From Mongoliimonas terrestris (lineage in GTDB: Bacteria > Pseudomonadota > Alphaproteobacteria > Rhizobiales > Pleomorphomonadaceae), in contig NZ_MSIG01000004.1 of assembly GCF_001927285.1 (NCBI RefSeq), positions 310,001-374,000 of the forward strand: DNA of 64,000 nt, read 5' to 3'. Positions 42,910 to 52,772 of this stretch are shown piece after piece; the stretch's first letter is position 1; each line of letters starts with the position of its first letter. The notes under the pieces are model-generated. The model searched no databases. It was not told where the DNA came from and worked only from the letters and a program-made list of their open reading frames with translations. The position numbers were made by a program, and so were the translations under genes.

Positions 42910-43575
42910 TCAGCTCCGGTCCGCTTCCGGATCGGTCCCGTCGGGGCCGATCAGGGCGAGATGGGTTTGAAGGGCGGCGTCGATGGCCGCCTCGGTGGCG
43001 GCCCGGTCGAGCACGATGCCCCCGTCCGCCCATTCGATGCGGCAGTCGCCGCGCGCGATGTCCGGCTCGCCGAGCACCACCAGGCGGCCCTCGAAGCCGC
43101 GCTCCTGGACGATGCGGTCGAGGGCGCCGCGGATCGCCCCGGCGTCGTCGGCGGCCATGCGCACCACGAGGTGCGGCGCCTTGCGCAACGGCGCCAGGGC
43201 TTCCGACACCACGGCGAGGATCCGCTCCTCCGGGTGGAGCTCGATCAGCCGGCCGGCGATCTTGGTACCCACCAGGGTGGCGACCCGCGCGGCGTCCGCC
43301 TCCACGCGCGCCCGGTCCACGTCGAGCACGGCGAGGATGGACTGGGCGACGCTGACGAGCCGCGCCGCCTCCTCGGCAAGCCGGGTGGACTGGCGCGCCT
43401 CCTCCGCCTCCCGGCCGGCCGCAAGGCCCCGCGCGTAGGCGGCGTCCTCGGCGGCCGCCACCAGCGCCTCGTGGGTCGGCACCTCGATCGTCGGCGTCGG
43501 CGGCACCTCCGGTTCGGGCACGGGAGGCGGCGCGGCGAAGTCGGTGTCGAACAGGAACCGGGCAGGCGATGCCAT
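42910..43575 (-). CDS. fliH: Flagellar assembly protein FliH
   Basis: A 221-residue protein, MASPARFLFDTDFAAPPPVP onwards, with a Pro-rich N terminus, an alanine/glutamate coiled-coil (about 45-105) and the conserved C-terminal part with CRIEWADGGIVLDRAATEAA, which is the FliH/HrpE/YscL signature. It regulates the export ATPase FliI. ATGs at 43593 and 43617 in frame are alternative starts; GGAAG precedes the former. Located between fliG and fliN as in other alphaproteobacteria. Confidence 0.85.
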   Translation of the reverse strand: MASPARFLFDTDFAAPPPVPEPEVPPTPTIEVPTHEALVAAAEDAAYARGLAAGREAEEARQSTRLAEEAARLVSVAQSILAVLDVDRARVEADAARVATLVGTKIAGRLIELHPEERILAVVSEALAPLRKAPHLVVRMAADDAGAIRGALDRIVQERGFEGRLVVLGEPDIARGDCRIEWADGGIVLDRAATEAAIDAALQTHLALIGPDGTDPEADRS

Positions 43576-43665
43576 GTCGTTGATCCGTCGCATTCTCACT
43601 TCCGGTCCGCCGCGCATCCGGCGTCATGTCTGGTCACGGGTCCCGGTCGCCGGGACGCGAAGGGG

Positions 43666-44733
43666 TCAGATGACGAGGTCGTCCTCGCCCTTGTTCTTGC
43701 TGATCATGATCTCGCCCTTGGCGGCGAGGTCCTTGGCGATGTTGATCATCATGGCCTGCGCCTCGTCCACGTCGCGCAGGCGCACCGGCCCGAGGGCTTC
43801 CATGTCCTCCTTGAGGAGGGCGGCGGCGCGCTGGGACATGTTGGAGAAGAAGAAGTCGCGCACGCTCTCCTTGGCACCCTTCAGCGCCAGCCCGAGCTTG
43901 TCCTTCTCCACGTTGCGCAGCAGCGTCTGGATGGCCGCGCTGTCCAGCTTGCCGAGGTCGTCGAAGGTGAACATCAGCGCCTTGATGCGGTCGGCGGCGT
44001 CCCGGTTGTCCTCCTCCAGCGCGGTGATGAAGCGCGCCTCGGTGGTCCGGTCGAAGTTGTTGAAGATCTCCGCCATCAGCTCGTGGCTGTCGCGCCGCTG
44101 GGTGTTGGTGAGGTTGGACATGAACTCCACCCGCAGCGTCTGCTCCACCTTGTCGAGCACGTCCTTCTGCACGCTCTCCATCTTCAGCATGCGGTTGACC
44201 ACCTCCAGGGCGAACTCGTCCGGCAGGATGGCGAGCACGCGGGCGGCATGGTCCGACTTGATCTTGGAAAGCACCACCGCGACGGTCTGCGGGTACTCGT
44301 TCTTCAGGTAGTTGGCGAGAATGTTCTCCTGCACGTTGGAGAGCTTCTCCCACATGTTGCGGCCCGCCGGCCCGCGGATCTCCTCCATGATGGAGGCGAC
44401 CTTGTCGCCCGGCAGTACGGAGAGGAGCAGGCGCTCGGTGGTGTCGAAGTTGCCCATCAGGGCGCCCGACGACGACACCTTGGTGACGAACTCCACCAGG
44501 AGGTCGTCCAGCATCACCGGCGTGATCGGGCCGAGCTTCGACATGGCGAGCGACAGGTGCTTGATCTCGATCTCGTCGAGGGACTTCCACACCGGCGCGC
44601 CGAACCGGTCGCCGAGGGCGAGCATCATCACCGCCGCCTTCTCCGGGCCGGTGAGTTCGCGCTGGATGCCGTCCGTGGTGGACAGCGTGAGGGTGGCGCC
44701 CCGTGCGGTGAGCTGGGTGTTGACTGCGGCCAT
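43666..44733 (-). CDS. fliG: Flagellar motor switch protein FliG
   Basis: A 355-residue rotor protein. N-terminal domain: [20 protein letters not shown], which binds FliF. Middle domain contains the EHPQ-type motif as [14 protein letters not shown]. The C-terminal domain carries the charged torque helix region ([20 protein letters not shown]). It transmits the stator force and sets the rotation sense with FliM and FliN. It directly follows fliF, with 3 bases between. Confidence 0.94.
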   Translation of the reverse strand: MAAVNTQLTARGATLTLSTTDGIQRELTGPEKAAVMMLALGDRFGAPVWKSLDEIEIKHLSLAMSKLGPITPVMLDDLLVEFVTKVSSSGALMGNFDTTERLLLSVLPGDKVASIMEEIRGPAGRNMWEKLSNVQENILANYLKNEYPQTVAVVLSKIKSDHAARVLAILPDEFALEVVNRMLKMESVQKDVLDKVEQTLRVEFMSNLTNTQRRDSHELMAEIFNNFDRTTEARFITALEEDNRDAADRIKALMFTFDDLGKLDSAAIQTLLRNVEKDKLGLALKGAKESVRDFFFSNMSQRAAALLKEDMEALGPVRLRDVDEAQAMMINIAKDLAAKGEIMISKNKGEDDLVI

Positions 44734-44736
44734 GAC

Positions 44737-46419
44737 TTACGCGGCCTCCGAGAGCCAGGTGCGGATGATGATGGCGGCCTCGTTGGGGTTCTCCACCACG
44801 AGGTCGCCGACGCGGCGGATCTGATCCATCTGGGCGGCGCCCTGGGCCTTGGCCTCCTCGATGCGGCCCGGCTGGGCGGCGGGGCCTTCCAGAAGCGGCG
44901 TACCGCTGGCCGGCGTGCCCTCGGCCTGGACCAGTTCGCCGTTGGCGTTGAGGATCATGGTGATGGGCTGGCCGTCCGGGCCGGTGATGGTCGTGGTGAT
45001 CTCGCGCGTCTCGGTGACCACCTCGGGCGAGAGGATGCGCTTGATCAGCGGCCGCACGGCGAAGAGCAGCACCAGGATGGTGAGGACGAGCATCACGCCC
45101 ATTTCGGCGAAGCGCATCAGGTCGTTGCGGCTGAAGTCGAAGAGGCCGGCCTCAACGGCGTCGAGCTCGGCCTTCGGCGGCCCGTCGGCGAACTGCAGGT
45201 TCACCACCTCCACCTGGTCGCCGCGGTTCTGGTCGAAGCCCATGGCGGTGCGCACCAGGGCCTGGATCTGCTGCAGCTCCTCGGCCGCCCGCGGCACGTA
45301 GGTCTGGGTGCCGGTGTCGTCGGTCTGCCAGCGGCCGTCGACCACCACGGCGACCGACAGACGCTTGACGCCCCCCATCTCGGTCACCTGGGTGCGGGTG
45401 GTCTTGGAGATCTCGTAGTTGATGGTCTCCTCGCTGATGGCGCTCTGGTCCTCGGTGCTGGGGCCGCCGGCCTCGTCGGCGGCGCCGGCGTTCGGCACCT
45501 GGTTGGCGGCGGTCACCTGGTCGTTGCCGCCGTCCCGCGACGAGGAGGACTCCTCGCGCGTCTGGGTGGAGCGCACCACCTGGCCGTTCGGATCGAAGAG
45601 GTCGCGCGTCTCCGACACCCGGTTGAAGTCCAGCTCCGCCGCCACCTTGACCCGGGCCCGGCCGGCGCCGACCACGCTCTCCACGATGTCGCGGACCCGA
45701 TCCTCCACCTGGCGCTGGAACACGGACGTGCGCTCGTCGGCGCTGGAGGCGAGGAAGGTGGCGGAGGCGTCGTCGCCCGTGCCCTCGGCGAGGAGCCGCC
45801 CGGCCTCGTCCACGATGGAGATGCGCGACGGGTCGAGCCCGTTCACCGCCGAGGCGACCAGATGCTGGATCGCCCGGATCTGGGTGGGCTCCAGCACGCC
45901 GCGGGTCTTCAGGACGATGGAGGCCGTCGGCTTCTGGGTCTCCTGGCGGAACAGCTGGCGTTCCGGCAGCACCAGATGCACGCGGGCCTGCTCGACCCGG
46001 TTGATCGCCCGGATGGTGCGGGCGAGTTCGCCTTCGAGCGCCCGGAGCGCGTTCACGTTCTGCACGAAGCTGGTGGTGCCGAGGGCGTCGGTCTTGTCGA
46101 AGATCTCGTAGCCGACGCCGCCGCCCGCCGGCAGGCCTTCCTCGGCAAAGCGCATGCGCAGGCGCGTCACCTCTGTGTCGGTCACGAAGATGGCGCTGCC
46201 GTCCTGGCGAAGGGTGTAGGGGATGCCGGCGGATTCCAGCTCGCTGACGATGGCGGCGGAATCCTCAAGGCTGAGGCCGGTGTAGAGCGGCGCCTCGGTG
46301 ACGGCGGAATACTGCATCATGATGTAGGCGAAGAAACCGACGAGGCCGAGGGCGACCGCCCCCATGGCCGCGATGCGGGCGGGTCCCAGCGATCTGACGA
46401 GTTCCGCTAGCCCGTTCAC
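44737..46419 (-). CDS. fliF: Flagellar MS-ring protein FliF
   Basis: A 560-residue membrane protein that builds the MS ring. TM1 is near residues 15-40 (AAMGAVALGLVGFFAYIMMQ) and TM2 near 440-460 (MGVMLVLTILVLLFAVRPLI). Between them is the YscJ-like ring-building region with RAINRVEQARVHLVLPERQL. The C-terminal tail binds FliG. It heads the fliF-fliG-fliH-fliN-flbD run, with a 446-base upstream region that carries a degenerate CtrA-like site. Confidence 0.95.
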   Translation of the reverse strand: MNGLAELVRSLGPARIAAMGAVALGLVGFFAYIMMQYSAVTEAPLYTGLSLEDSAAIVSELESAGIPYTLRQDGSAIFVTDTEVTRLRMRFAEEGLPAGGGVGYEIFDKTDALGTTSFVQNVNALRALEGELARTIRAINRVEQARVHLVLPERQLFRQETQKPTASIVLKTRGVLEPTQIRAIQHLVASAVNGLDPSRISIVDEAGRLLAEGTGDDASATFLASSADERTSVFQRQVEDRVRDIVESVVGAGRARVKVAAELDFNRVSETRDLFDPNGQVVRSTQTREESSSSRDGGNDQVTAANQVPNAGAADEAGGPSTEDQSAISEETINYEISKTTRTQVTEMGGVKRLSVAVVVDGRWQTDDTGTQTYVPRAAEELQQIQALVRTAMGFDQNRGDQVEVVNLQFADGPPKAELDAVEAGLFDFSRNDLMRFAEMGVMLVLTILVLLFAVRPLIKRILSPEVVTETREITTTITGPDGQPITMILNANGELVQAEGTPASGTPLLEGPAAQPGRIEEAKAQGAAQMDQIRRVGDLVVENPNEAAIIIRTWLSEAA

Positions 46420-46865
46420 TTGCCTTGGTACTCCGGTCCGCCCGTGTCGGGGCCACCTGATTGCCGCCCGCGTCGTCTCGTCGGGGCCGGCGCCCGCAGG
46501 GTCCCGTCCGTCGTCCGTTCCAAGCCGGAACCACGATCGGTGCGGATGCCGCTACGATGTGCCGTTGACGACCGATCCTGCCGGACCGCTCTGACGCCCC
46601 ACTCGGCAGGAATTTCCGCATGTGTTGGTAAACAACTGATTAACGGATTGTTTCGTCAGGCGACCCGGCCCGGTTTTCCGCGTGCCATGGTGAGCGAATG
46701 GCAACACAAACCGGCAATTTATGCCGATCGGGCTCTCCGTTCCGCCGAACGGCCCTGGCGATTGAGGCGTGGCGCCGCGGTCGCGACGGGCCGGAAAAGA
46801 AGAAGGCCGGCTTCGTGGGCCGGCCTTTTGGAAAGTGGGTCGCAGTCTGTCGGGGCGATTCGATT
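46420..46865. other. 446-base gene-free region between fliF and sciP
   Basis: No gene is seen. It holds the fliF promoter region (46420-46700), where TAAAC-N6-TTAAC at 46629-46644 differs from the CtrA consensus at one base, and the sciP terminator hairpin (46803-46827). I could not find a convincing sigma-54 -24/-12 element. Confidence 0.5.
46803..46827 (-). terminator. Rho-independent terminator of sciP
   Basis: A perfect 9-bp stem (AAGGCCGGC with GCCGGCCTT) and a 7-base loop, followed on the minus strand by the pyrimidine-rich CTTCTTTTCC. It lies 38 bases beyond the sciP stop. Confidence 0.75.
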
Positions 46866-47141
46866 TCAGGGACGATACTGCTGCACGCGGGTGGCTCTCA
46901 GTCCGGCGAGGCCATGCTTGTCGATGGATTGCTGCCAGGACAAGAATTCTTCGACGGTGAGGGTGTACCGCTTGCAAGCCTCTTCAAGGGAAAGAAGTCC
47001 ACCACGTACCGCTGCGACAACCTCGGCCTTTCGCCGGATGACCCAACGCTTGGTGTCCTCCGGGGGCAGATCGGCAATCGTCAGGGGACTCCCATCCGGT
47101 CCGATCACATACTTTACGCGGGGACGCATCTGCTCGGTCAT
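46866..47141 (-). CDS. sciP: CtrA inhibitor SciP (DUF1153)
   Basis: A 91-residue helix-turn-helix protein: MRPRVKYVIGPDGSPLTIAD near the start, the HTH in GGLLSLEEACKRYTLTVEEF, and QQSIDKHGLAGLRATRVQQY at the end, all typical of DUF1153. In Caulobacter SciP binds CtrA and blocks its activation of flagellar promoters in G1 cells. The ATG at 47141 is preferred; the open frame extends 26 codons into AT-rich promoter DNA. Its place between fliF and flgD is functionally fitting. Confidence 0.92.
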   Translation of the reverse strand: MTEQMRPRVKYVIGPDGSPLTIADLPPEDTKRWVIRRKAEVVAAVRGGLLSLEEACKRYTLTVEEFLSWQQSIDKHGLAGLRATRVQQYRP

Positions 47142-47291
47142 CGTACTCTCACACTGAACTTGACCTGTCAGTGATCGACAATACGCGACGGCTTTTAAAA
47201 ATCGGCTAATCGCGCGCAAACAATTAGGTAAGAACTTGACTTGCCTGCGATTTCGAACCGATCGAACGCAGAATGCAACAAGCCTGACCCC

Positions 47292-47305
47292 TTAACACCT
47301 GTTAA
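47292..47305 (-). promoter_or_regulatory. TTAA-N6-TTAA site upstream of sciP
   Basis: TTAACACCTGTTAA lies about 150 bases before the sciP ATG, in the AT-rich promoter gap. It has CtrA-type half-sites but one base less than the N7 spacing, so CtrA control of sciP is only suggested. Confidence 0.35.
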
Positions 47306-47424
47306 GATCTATCAACCTTCGACTGTGAAAACGGCGGATTCCCGCGACTTTCATCGAAGGACTCGGGCGCACGGCGCTTATACTCGCGAGTGGCTATGGG
47401 TTTACCGAGCCTGTGGACAACCGG

Positions 47425-48114
47425 TCAGCCCCGGACCGAGAGAATTTCGGACAGGGGCAGTTTGGCGCCGTTCACCGTCAGGAAGGGCTCCTCCGTGGAG
47501 GTGTCGATGGCCGTCACCGTGCCGGTGACCTTGGTGGAGACCGCCACCGCGGCGTCCGTGCTCGACCGTCCGTCCACCGTGATGGAGTAGTTGCCGTCCG
47601 GCGCGGCCGACCCGGCGGTGGTGGTGCCGTCCCACGTGTAGGTGTTCTCGCCCGCCGTCAGGTCCACGGTCTCCGAGTAGACGACCGCGCCCGCCTCGTT
47701 GCGGATGGTCACCACGCTGCGCGGCGCCGCCTCGGCCGGCGACACCTTCCAGAGCGCCTGGCCGTTCTCCAGCTTGGTCACGTCGGCGTTCGCCTCGATC
47801 GTCTTGCCGATATAGTTGACGAGGTTCAGCGCCGAACCGGACACGAGGGCGGCCAGCATGGACTCCAGGTTCCTGTTGGTCTGGATCTGCTGCTCCACCG
47901 CGGAAAACTGCACCAGCTGCTCGGTGAACTTTTCCGCGTCCATCGGCTCCAGCGGGTTCTGCACCCGCAACTGGGTGGTCAACAGCGAGAGGAAGGTCTC
48001 GTAGTTGGCCATCACGCTGCTGGTCGCGGCGTTGGACTTCGACGTGGTCGTGGTGTTCGTCGAAGAGGTGCCGGTGGTGGAGGTTCCGGTGGTGGAGGTC
48101 ACGTCGGTCGCCAT
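47425..48114 (-). CDS. flgD: Flagellar hook assembly scaffold FlgD
   Basis: A 229-residue hook-capping protein. The N terminus has a Thr/Ser-rich stretch, then the conserved block MANYETFLSLLTTQLRVQNP, then AEKFTEQLVQFSAVEQQIQT. The C-terminal part (about 105-200) has the FLgD tudor/Ig-like region (YTWDGTTTAGSAAPDGNYSI). It is required for polymerisation of hook subunits and follows fliK in the same direction with 33 bases between. Confidence 0.93.
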   Translation of the reverse strand: MATDVTSTTGTSTTGTSSTNTTTTSKSNAATSSVMANYETFLSLLTTQLRVQNPLEPMDAEKFTEQLVQFSAVEQQIQTNRNLESMLAALVSGSALNLVNYIGKTIEANADVTKLENGQALWKVSPAEAAPRSVVTIRNEAGAVVYSETVDLTAGENTYTWDGTTTAGSAAPDGNYSITVDGRSSTDAAVAVSTKVTGTVTAIDTSTEEPFLTVNGAKLPLSEILSVRG

Positions 48115-48147
48115 CGGGTCGCGTCCTTCGGTTCAGGTCCGTTAGGG

Positions 48148-50403
48148 TCAGATCCGCACGTCGAGAAGCGAATCTCGTAGCGGGCGATAGGGGTCGAGGG
48201 CCGGGCGGACCGTCCGGTCGTCGGTGTCGTCCATGCCGCGCGCGCGGCCGCTCTGGTCCTGGCCGTTGCCGGTCGGGTCGTCGCGGCCCTGCCGCGCCTG
48301 GCCTTCCCCGCCGCCGTTCTGGCGGAGCGACAACGACACCGAACCGTCGCGGCTGTCGAAGCCGGCGTCACGCAGCGCCCGTTCCAGCGTGCGCTGGTCG
48401 CGGGCGAGAAGCTCCAGCGTGTCGCGCCGCTCCACGGTCAGGTGGGCGCGGGTCTCGCCGCCCTCACCGATCTCGAGCCGCACGTCCACCCGGCCGAGTT
48501 CAGCCGGGTCGAGGCGGATCTGGAAGCTGGTCTCGCCGGCGCCCGCCTGCTTGGCGATCTCCATGCCGAGCCGTTGCAGCGGCACGGTGATGGCCGGCTG
48601 GCCCATGAGGAACGGCATCGCGGGCGCGCTCGGCGCGGTCCCGCCGTAGGTCTGCGCGGCGCCGAGAATGGCCACCGCCGGCTGGCCTTCCGGCGTGCGC
48701 TCCGTGGCACCGTCGGCCCTCAGCCGGGCCGCAAAGGCAAGCGCGGCGGCGGCAAGCGGCGACGTCTGGCGCTGCTGCGTCCCGGACGGATCCGCAGGGC
48801 GGGTGTCGGCGAGGCTGTCGGCGGTCAGCCTGTCGGTGTCCGTCTTGGCGCGCTGTTCCGGCGGCTGACCGCCCGGCTGCTCGTCTCCGTCCGATCCGGA
48901 TTCGCCCTCGCCGCCGTCGAAGGCGGCATCCAGGGCGCTGGCGATGTCGTCGCCTGCCTTGTCAGCCGAGGCGTCCGTCTGGGTCGGCTCGGTCGGCACG
49001 GATGCGTCGGAAAGGTCCGCTGCCATCGCGTCCACGACCGGGGCCGCCGGGGTTGCCGGCTGCGGCGTCGCGACCGGTACCGGGGAGGCGGCAGTCGCCT
49101 GCGGCGTGATGCCCGGCAGCGGTTCGGCCTTCACCGGACCCGGTGCGGCTTCGACAACAGGCGGCGCGGGCGCGGGCGGCGATGCGGTCGGCTGATCGGG
49201 CGGCTCGATCACGGATCCCGCCGCCACGGCCACCGGCGGGGTCGGGATCGGCGCATCCCCGTCGACCGGCGCTTCGGCGGGCAGGGCGGCTGTCGCCGGG
49301 GCCGGCGTCGTGGGCGGCGCGTTGGCGACAGCGGCGTCCGGGGCCGGGGAGGCGGTGACTGTCACCGAAATGGCCGTGCCCGTCTCGGCGGCGAGGCGGG
49401 CCACGGTCTCGGCAAGGCTTGCCGCGGCACCGGTCGCCACGACGGGCGCGGAGTAAGCGGGCGGAGCGGTAGGGGCCGGCCCCGTCGGTCCTGGCGCTTC
49501 GGCGACGACCGTGCTGCCCGCCGGCTGCGCGGGCGGCACGAAGCCCGGTATCGCGGGCGACCCCGTCACAATGGTCGGCGACCCGGCAAGGGCGGACGCC
49601 GCCGGGACCGGCTTTTCGGATCCCGTGCCGGCGCTCAGCGCGGCAAGGAGCGCCGCGGTATCGACCGGCGGCGGGACGGCGGGCGTGGAGGAACCACCGG
49701 CCGACGCCGCCTCGACGTCGCCCGCCACACCCTCGAGCCCCGCGCCCTCGGCCGTCACGACAGGGCTTCCGGCGGACGCCGTCGCCGGCTTCTCCTCACC
49801 GTTGAGCTGACGGACGGGCTCCGGCTCCGGATCCGGCGCCGTGGTCTTTTCCTTCAAGGCGCCGAGCAGTGCCGCCGCAAAGGCTTCCGCCGCCCGCGAC
49901 AGGGGGGAGGCCACGTCCGGGGGGGTGCTCTGGCCGCTGACGGGCGACGCGAGGGCGTCGTCCGTCTCGGCGCCCGCCGTCTCGATCGGCGTCGCGGCGG
50001 GGAAGGGAGGAACGGCAAGCGGCGGTCCGGAAACCGTCGGCGTGACCGGACCGGCCAGCGCCGGGTCCGGGGCTTGCGCCACGACCTCGTCGCCGGGCGC
50101 CACGCCTTCCGTCGAAACCTCTTCAGCACCAAACGGTTCGGCCGGGCCGTCCACCTCCGCCGCGCCGTTCGCGGCCAGGAAGGAGAGGGCGGCGAACAGC
50201 GTTGCGTCCGGGCCGGCCGCTCCGTCCGGCGCGGCAGCGGCGGTGCCGGCTGCGGCCGAAGGCGCGTCGGACAGGCTCTGGAGCGCCTTCAACAGGCCGG
50301 AGAAGGCCGTCTGATCGGCCGGCGCGTCGGCGGTCGCCGGCAGCGGGAAGACCTGCATGGCGGGCTGGACGGTGAGAGACGGCAGGAACGCGGGTTCAGA
50401 CAT
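48148..50403 (-). CDS. fliK: Flagellar hook-length control protein FliK
   Basis: A 751-residue protein. Most of it (about 1-600) is a low-complexity Ala/Pro/Val-rich stretch, as expected for a ruler region. The C-terminal Flg_hook domain (about 625-715) contains FQIRLDPAELGRVDVRLEIG and ERRDTLELLARDQRTLERAL, the substrate-switch region. Position before flgD supports the call. The start is at ATG 50403; a TTG seven codons upstream is in frame. No good ribosome-binding site is seen. Confidence 0.87.
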   Translation of the reverse strand: MSEPAFLPSLTVQPAMQVFPLPATADAPADQTAFSGLLKALQSLSDAPSAAAGTAAAAPDGAAGPDATLFAALSFLAANGAAEVDGPAEPFGAEEVSTEGVAPGDEVVAQAPDPALAGPVTPTVSGPPLAVPPFPAATPIETAGAETDDALASPVSGQSTPPDVASPLSRAAEAFAAALLGALKEKTTAPDPEPEPVRQLNGEEKPATASAGSPVVTAEGAGLEGVAGDVEAASAGGSSTPAVPPPVDTAALLAALSAGTGSEKPVPAASALAGSPTIVTGSPAIPGFVPPAQPAGSTVVAEAPGPTGPAPTAPPAYSAPVVATGAAASLAETVARLAAETGTAISVTVTASPAPDAAVANAPPTTPAPATAALPAEAPVDGDAPIPTPPVAVAAGSVIEPPDQPTASPPAPAPPVVEAAPGPVKAEPLPGITPQATAASPVPVATPQPATPAAPVVDAMAADLSDASVPTEPTQTDASADKAGDDIASALDAAFDGGEGESGSDGDEQPGGQPPEQRAKTDTDRLTADSLADTRPADPSGTQQRQTSPLAAAALAFAARLRADGATERTPEGQPAVAILGAAQTYGGTAPSAPAMPFLMGQPAITVPLQRLGMEIAKQAGAGETSFQIRLDPAELGRVDVRLEIGEGGETRAHLTVERRDTLELLARDQRTLERALRDAGFDSRDGSVSLSLRQNGGGEGQARQGRDDPTGNGQDQSGRARGMDDTDDRTVRPALDPYRPLRDSLLDVRI

Positions 50404-50724
50404 GGCATTGGGAACTCGGTACAAGCAGCCAAGCGAGGAGCAAGGAGCGGGCCACCCGCAGATCTGGCAGCTTCGCGGTGACAGAGGCTTGTTTTTTGGC
50501 TAGGTTTCGCCCAGCTACGGTCGACGCGGGGGGCGACTCCCGTCCCGGCACCCGGCAGGGGGTGCCGAGGCGTCGGCAAAGCTTGCCGATGAGGCCCCTG
50601 GCGGGCCGCCGGCAAAGGCAGGGATGCCGTTCGGCAACCGACCGGAGGTTAGCGTGAGGAACGGACACCGGTCCGTTCCATTCAAGACGGCCGGGCTTGC
50701 CCGGTCGGGAGCGGGAGCCGCCAG
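50404..50724. other. 321-base gene-free region between the divergent fliK and mnmA genes
   Basis: This stretch should hold divergent promoters. I see no strong repeat, and only a T-rich patch (CTTGTTTTTTGGC) near 50490. No gene or RNA is recognised. Confidence 0.5.
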
Positions 50725-51915
50725 ATGCTGAATTCACTCGATCTCCCGGGTCGGCCGGAAGACACCCGCGTCGTCGTGGCGATGTCGGGCGGCGTGGATT
50801 CGTCGGTGGTGGCCGGGCTCCTGAAGCGTGAGGGCTACGACGTGGTCGGCGTCACGCTGCAGCTCTACGACCACGGCGAGGCGACCCACCGCAAGGGCGC
50901 CTGCTGTGCCGGCCAGGACATCCACGACGCCCGTCAGGTGGCGGCGAGCCTCGGCATCCCGCACTACGTGCTCGACTACGAGTCGCGCTTCCGCGACCAG
51001 GTGATCGACCGCTTCGCCGAAAGCTACATGGCCGGCGAAACGCCCATCCCGTGCGTCGCCTGCAACCAGACCGTGAAGTTCTCCGACCTTCTGGACACCG
51101 CCCGCCAGCTCGGCGCCGCCGCCCTGGCGACCGGCCATTACGTGCGCTCCGGCCTGACACCGTCCGGCCGCCGGGCGCTCTACCGGCCGGTCGATCTCGA
51201 CCGCGACCAGAGCTACTTCCTGTTCGCGACAACGCCGGAACAACTGGACTACATCCGCTTCCCCCTCGGCGGCCTCTCCAAGCCGGAGGTGCGCGATCTT
51301 GCCCGCGCGTTCGGCCTCGTGGTCGCCGACAAGCACGACAGCCAGGACATCTGCTTCGTGCCGCAGGGCAAGTACGCGGACGTGATCGAGAAGCTGAAGC
51401 CGGCGGCCGCGTCCGGCGGCGAGATCGTGCACGTGGACGGCCGCGTGCTCGGCCGGCACGACGGCATCATCCACTACACGGTCGGCCAGCGCCGCGGCCT
51501 CGGCGTCGCCACCGGCGAGCCGCTCTTCGTCGTTCGCCTGGACGCGGCGGCCCGGCGCGTTGTCGTCGGCCCGCGCGAGGCGCTGATGACCCGCCGGCTG
51601 TCGCTCCGCGACGTCAACTGGATCGGCGACGGCGCGCTTCAGGACCTGCCGGCCGACGGCCTGCCGATCTGGGCGAAGGTCCGCTCCAGCCGCCCGCCGC
51701 AGCCCGCCGTCCTGAACGGCGGGCCCGACGGGGTCTCCGTCGATCTGGTGGAGGGCGAGCTCGGCGTCGCGCCGGGCCAGGCCTGCGTCTTCTACGACGG
51801 CGTCGGCGAGGCCTCCCGCGTGCTCGGCGGCGGCTTCATTCGCGCGACACTGCGGGATGGAAGAATGGCCGCACCGCGCACGCTGGCGGAACCAAAGACC
51901 TTGGCCGCCGGTTGA
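50725..51915 (+). CDS. mnmA: tRNA 2-thiouridylase MnmA
   Basis: A 396-residue enzyme that thiolates U34 of tRNA-Lys, -Glu and -Gln. The PP-loop is [20 protein letters not shown]. The catalytic cysteines are in [12 protein letters not shown] (Cys near 110) and in [13 protein letters not shown] (Cys near 208), and the anticodon-binding region has [18 protein letters not shown]. The length is typical. It is divergent from fliK and 39 bases upstream of pmtA. Confidence 0.95.
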   Translation: MLNSLDLPGRPEDTRVVVAMSGGVDSSVVAGLLKREGYDVVGVTLQLYDHGEATHRKGACCAGQDIHDARQVAASLGIPHYVLDYESRFRDQVIDRFAESYMAGETPIPCVACNQTVKFSDLLDTARQLGAAALATGHYVRSGLTPSGRRALYRPVDLDRDQSYFLFATTPEQLDYIRFPLGGLSKPEVRDLARAFGLVVADKHDSQDICFVPQGKYADVIEKLKPAAASGGEIVHVDGRVLGRHDGIIHYTVGQRRGLGVATGEPLFVVRLDAAARRVVVGPREALMTRRLSLRDVNWIGDGALQDLPADGLPIWAKVRSSRPPQPAVLNGGPDGVSVDLVEGELGVAPGQACVFYDGVGEASRVLGGGFIRATLRDGRMAAPRTLAEPKTLAAG

Positions 51916-51954
51916 GTCCTTGCCGTCGATAACGGACAGAACGGGGGAGACGTC

Positions 51955-52632
51955 ATGACCGACGACCGGGCGCACACGGCTGAGAAAAGTGGAACCGCCG
52001 TCGCGACCGCCATGCGCGCCACCGACGTCATCGCGGCCTACGCCCGCTGGGCCCCGATCTACGACGTGGTGTTCGGCCGCATCATGGAGTCTTCCCGGCG
52101 CGCCGCCGTGGCGGCCCTCCCGCCCGACACCCGGCGCGTGCTCGAGGTCGGCGTCGGCACCGGCATCTCGCTGCCGGACTACCCGTCCTCCGTCCGCGTC
52201 ACCGGGATCGACCTCTCGCCGGACATGCTGGCCAAGGCGCGCCAACGGATCGCCGCCGAGAAGCTGACCAACGTCGAGGCCATCCTGGAGATGGACGCGG
52301 CGCGGCTTGAGTTCGCCGACGACGCCTTCGACTGCGCCATGGCCATGTACGTCATGACCGTGGTGCCGGATCCCGCCCGGGTCATGTCGGAGATGCGCCG
52401 CATCGTGCGGCCGGGCGGGCGCATTCTGGCGGTCAGCCATTTCGCACCGGAAAGTGGGGTTCGCGCCCGGATCGGCGGCCTGTTGTCGCCCATGGGCCGG
52501 CTGCTCGGCTGGAACACCACCATCCGGGCGTCGACCCTCGCGGCCCTTCCGGGCGTCCGCCTGCTCTCCAACAGGGCCGCCGGTCTCGGCGGATTCTATC
52601 GCCTGCTGGAGTTCGAGGTTGCGAAGGTCTGA
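51955..52632 (+). CDS. pmtA: Phosphatidylethanolamine N-methyltransferase PmtA
   Basis: A 225-residue class I SAM methyltransferase. Motif I is VLEVGVGTGISLPDYP. Other family features: AYARWAPIYDVVFGRIM, VTGIDLSPDMLAKARQRI and YVMTVVPDPARVMSEM, plus GRILAVSHFAPESGVRARIG, all as in rhizobial PmtA. It would methylate phosphatidylethanolamine three times to give phosphatidylcholine at the inner membrane. The similarity is strong, but distinction from ubiquinone-type methyltransferases rests on these motifs alone. Confidence 0.85.
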   Translation: MTDDRAHTAEKSGTAVATAMRATDVIAAYARWAPIYDVVFGRIMESSRRAAVAALPPDTRRVLEVGVGTGISLPDYPSSVRVTGIDLSPDMLAKARQRIAAEKLTNVEAILEMDAARLEFADDAFDCAMAMYVMTVVPDPARVMSEMRRIVRPGGRILAVSHFAPESGVRARIGGLLSPMGRLLGWNTTIRASTLAALPGVRLLSNRAAGLGGFYRLLEFEVAKV

Positions 52633-52658
52633 TGCAATCAGGGCATCGGAAATTGCGC

Positions 52659-52678
52659 GGTAACCGCTAAAAGTTACC
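52659..52678 (+). promoter_or_regulatory. Inverted repeat GGTAAC-N8-GTTACC, possible LacI-type operator
   Basis: Perfect 6-bp arms 28 bases upstream of the -35 box of the lacI-family gene. The left arm is also part of GCGGTAACCGC, which resembles LacI/GalR-family sites. Autoregulation is possible. Confidence 0.4.
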
Positions 52679-52705
52679 ATCTATAATCAAGTTCGACCTA
52701 TTCCT

Positions 52706-52734
52706 TTGACATTAAAACGTACACAAGCGATACT
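52706..52734 (+). promoter_or_regulatory. Sigma-70-type promoter of the LacI-family gene
   Basis: TTGACA (52706-52711, perfect -35), 17-base spacer, GATACT (52729-52734, four of six -10 matches). The start of transcription would be near 52741, about 30 bases before the coding region. Confidence 0.7.
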
Positions 52735-52772
52735 CGTTTCCAGTGTGAAGTCATTGTACTCGCGTGCTGGTT

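Noticed and set aside
41776..46410. A 1544-codon open frame on the plus strand opposite the flagellar genes
   Set aside because: It is antisense to flbD, fliN, fliH, fliG and fliF, all with clear family motifs. Its translation is rich in His, Arg, Gly, Val and Asp without domains, as expected when a high-GC codon pattern is read on the opposite strand.
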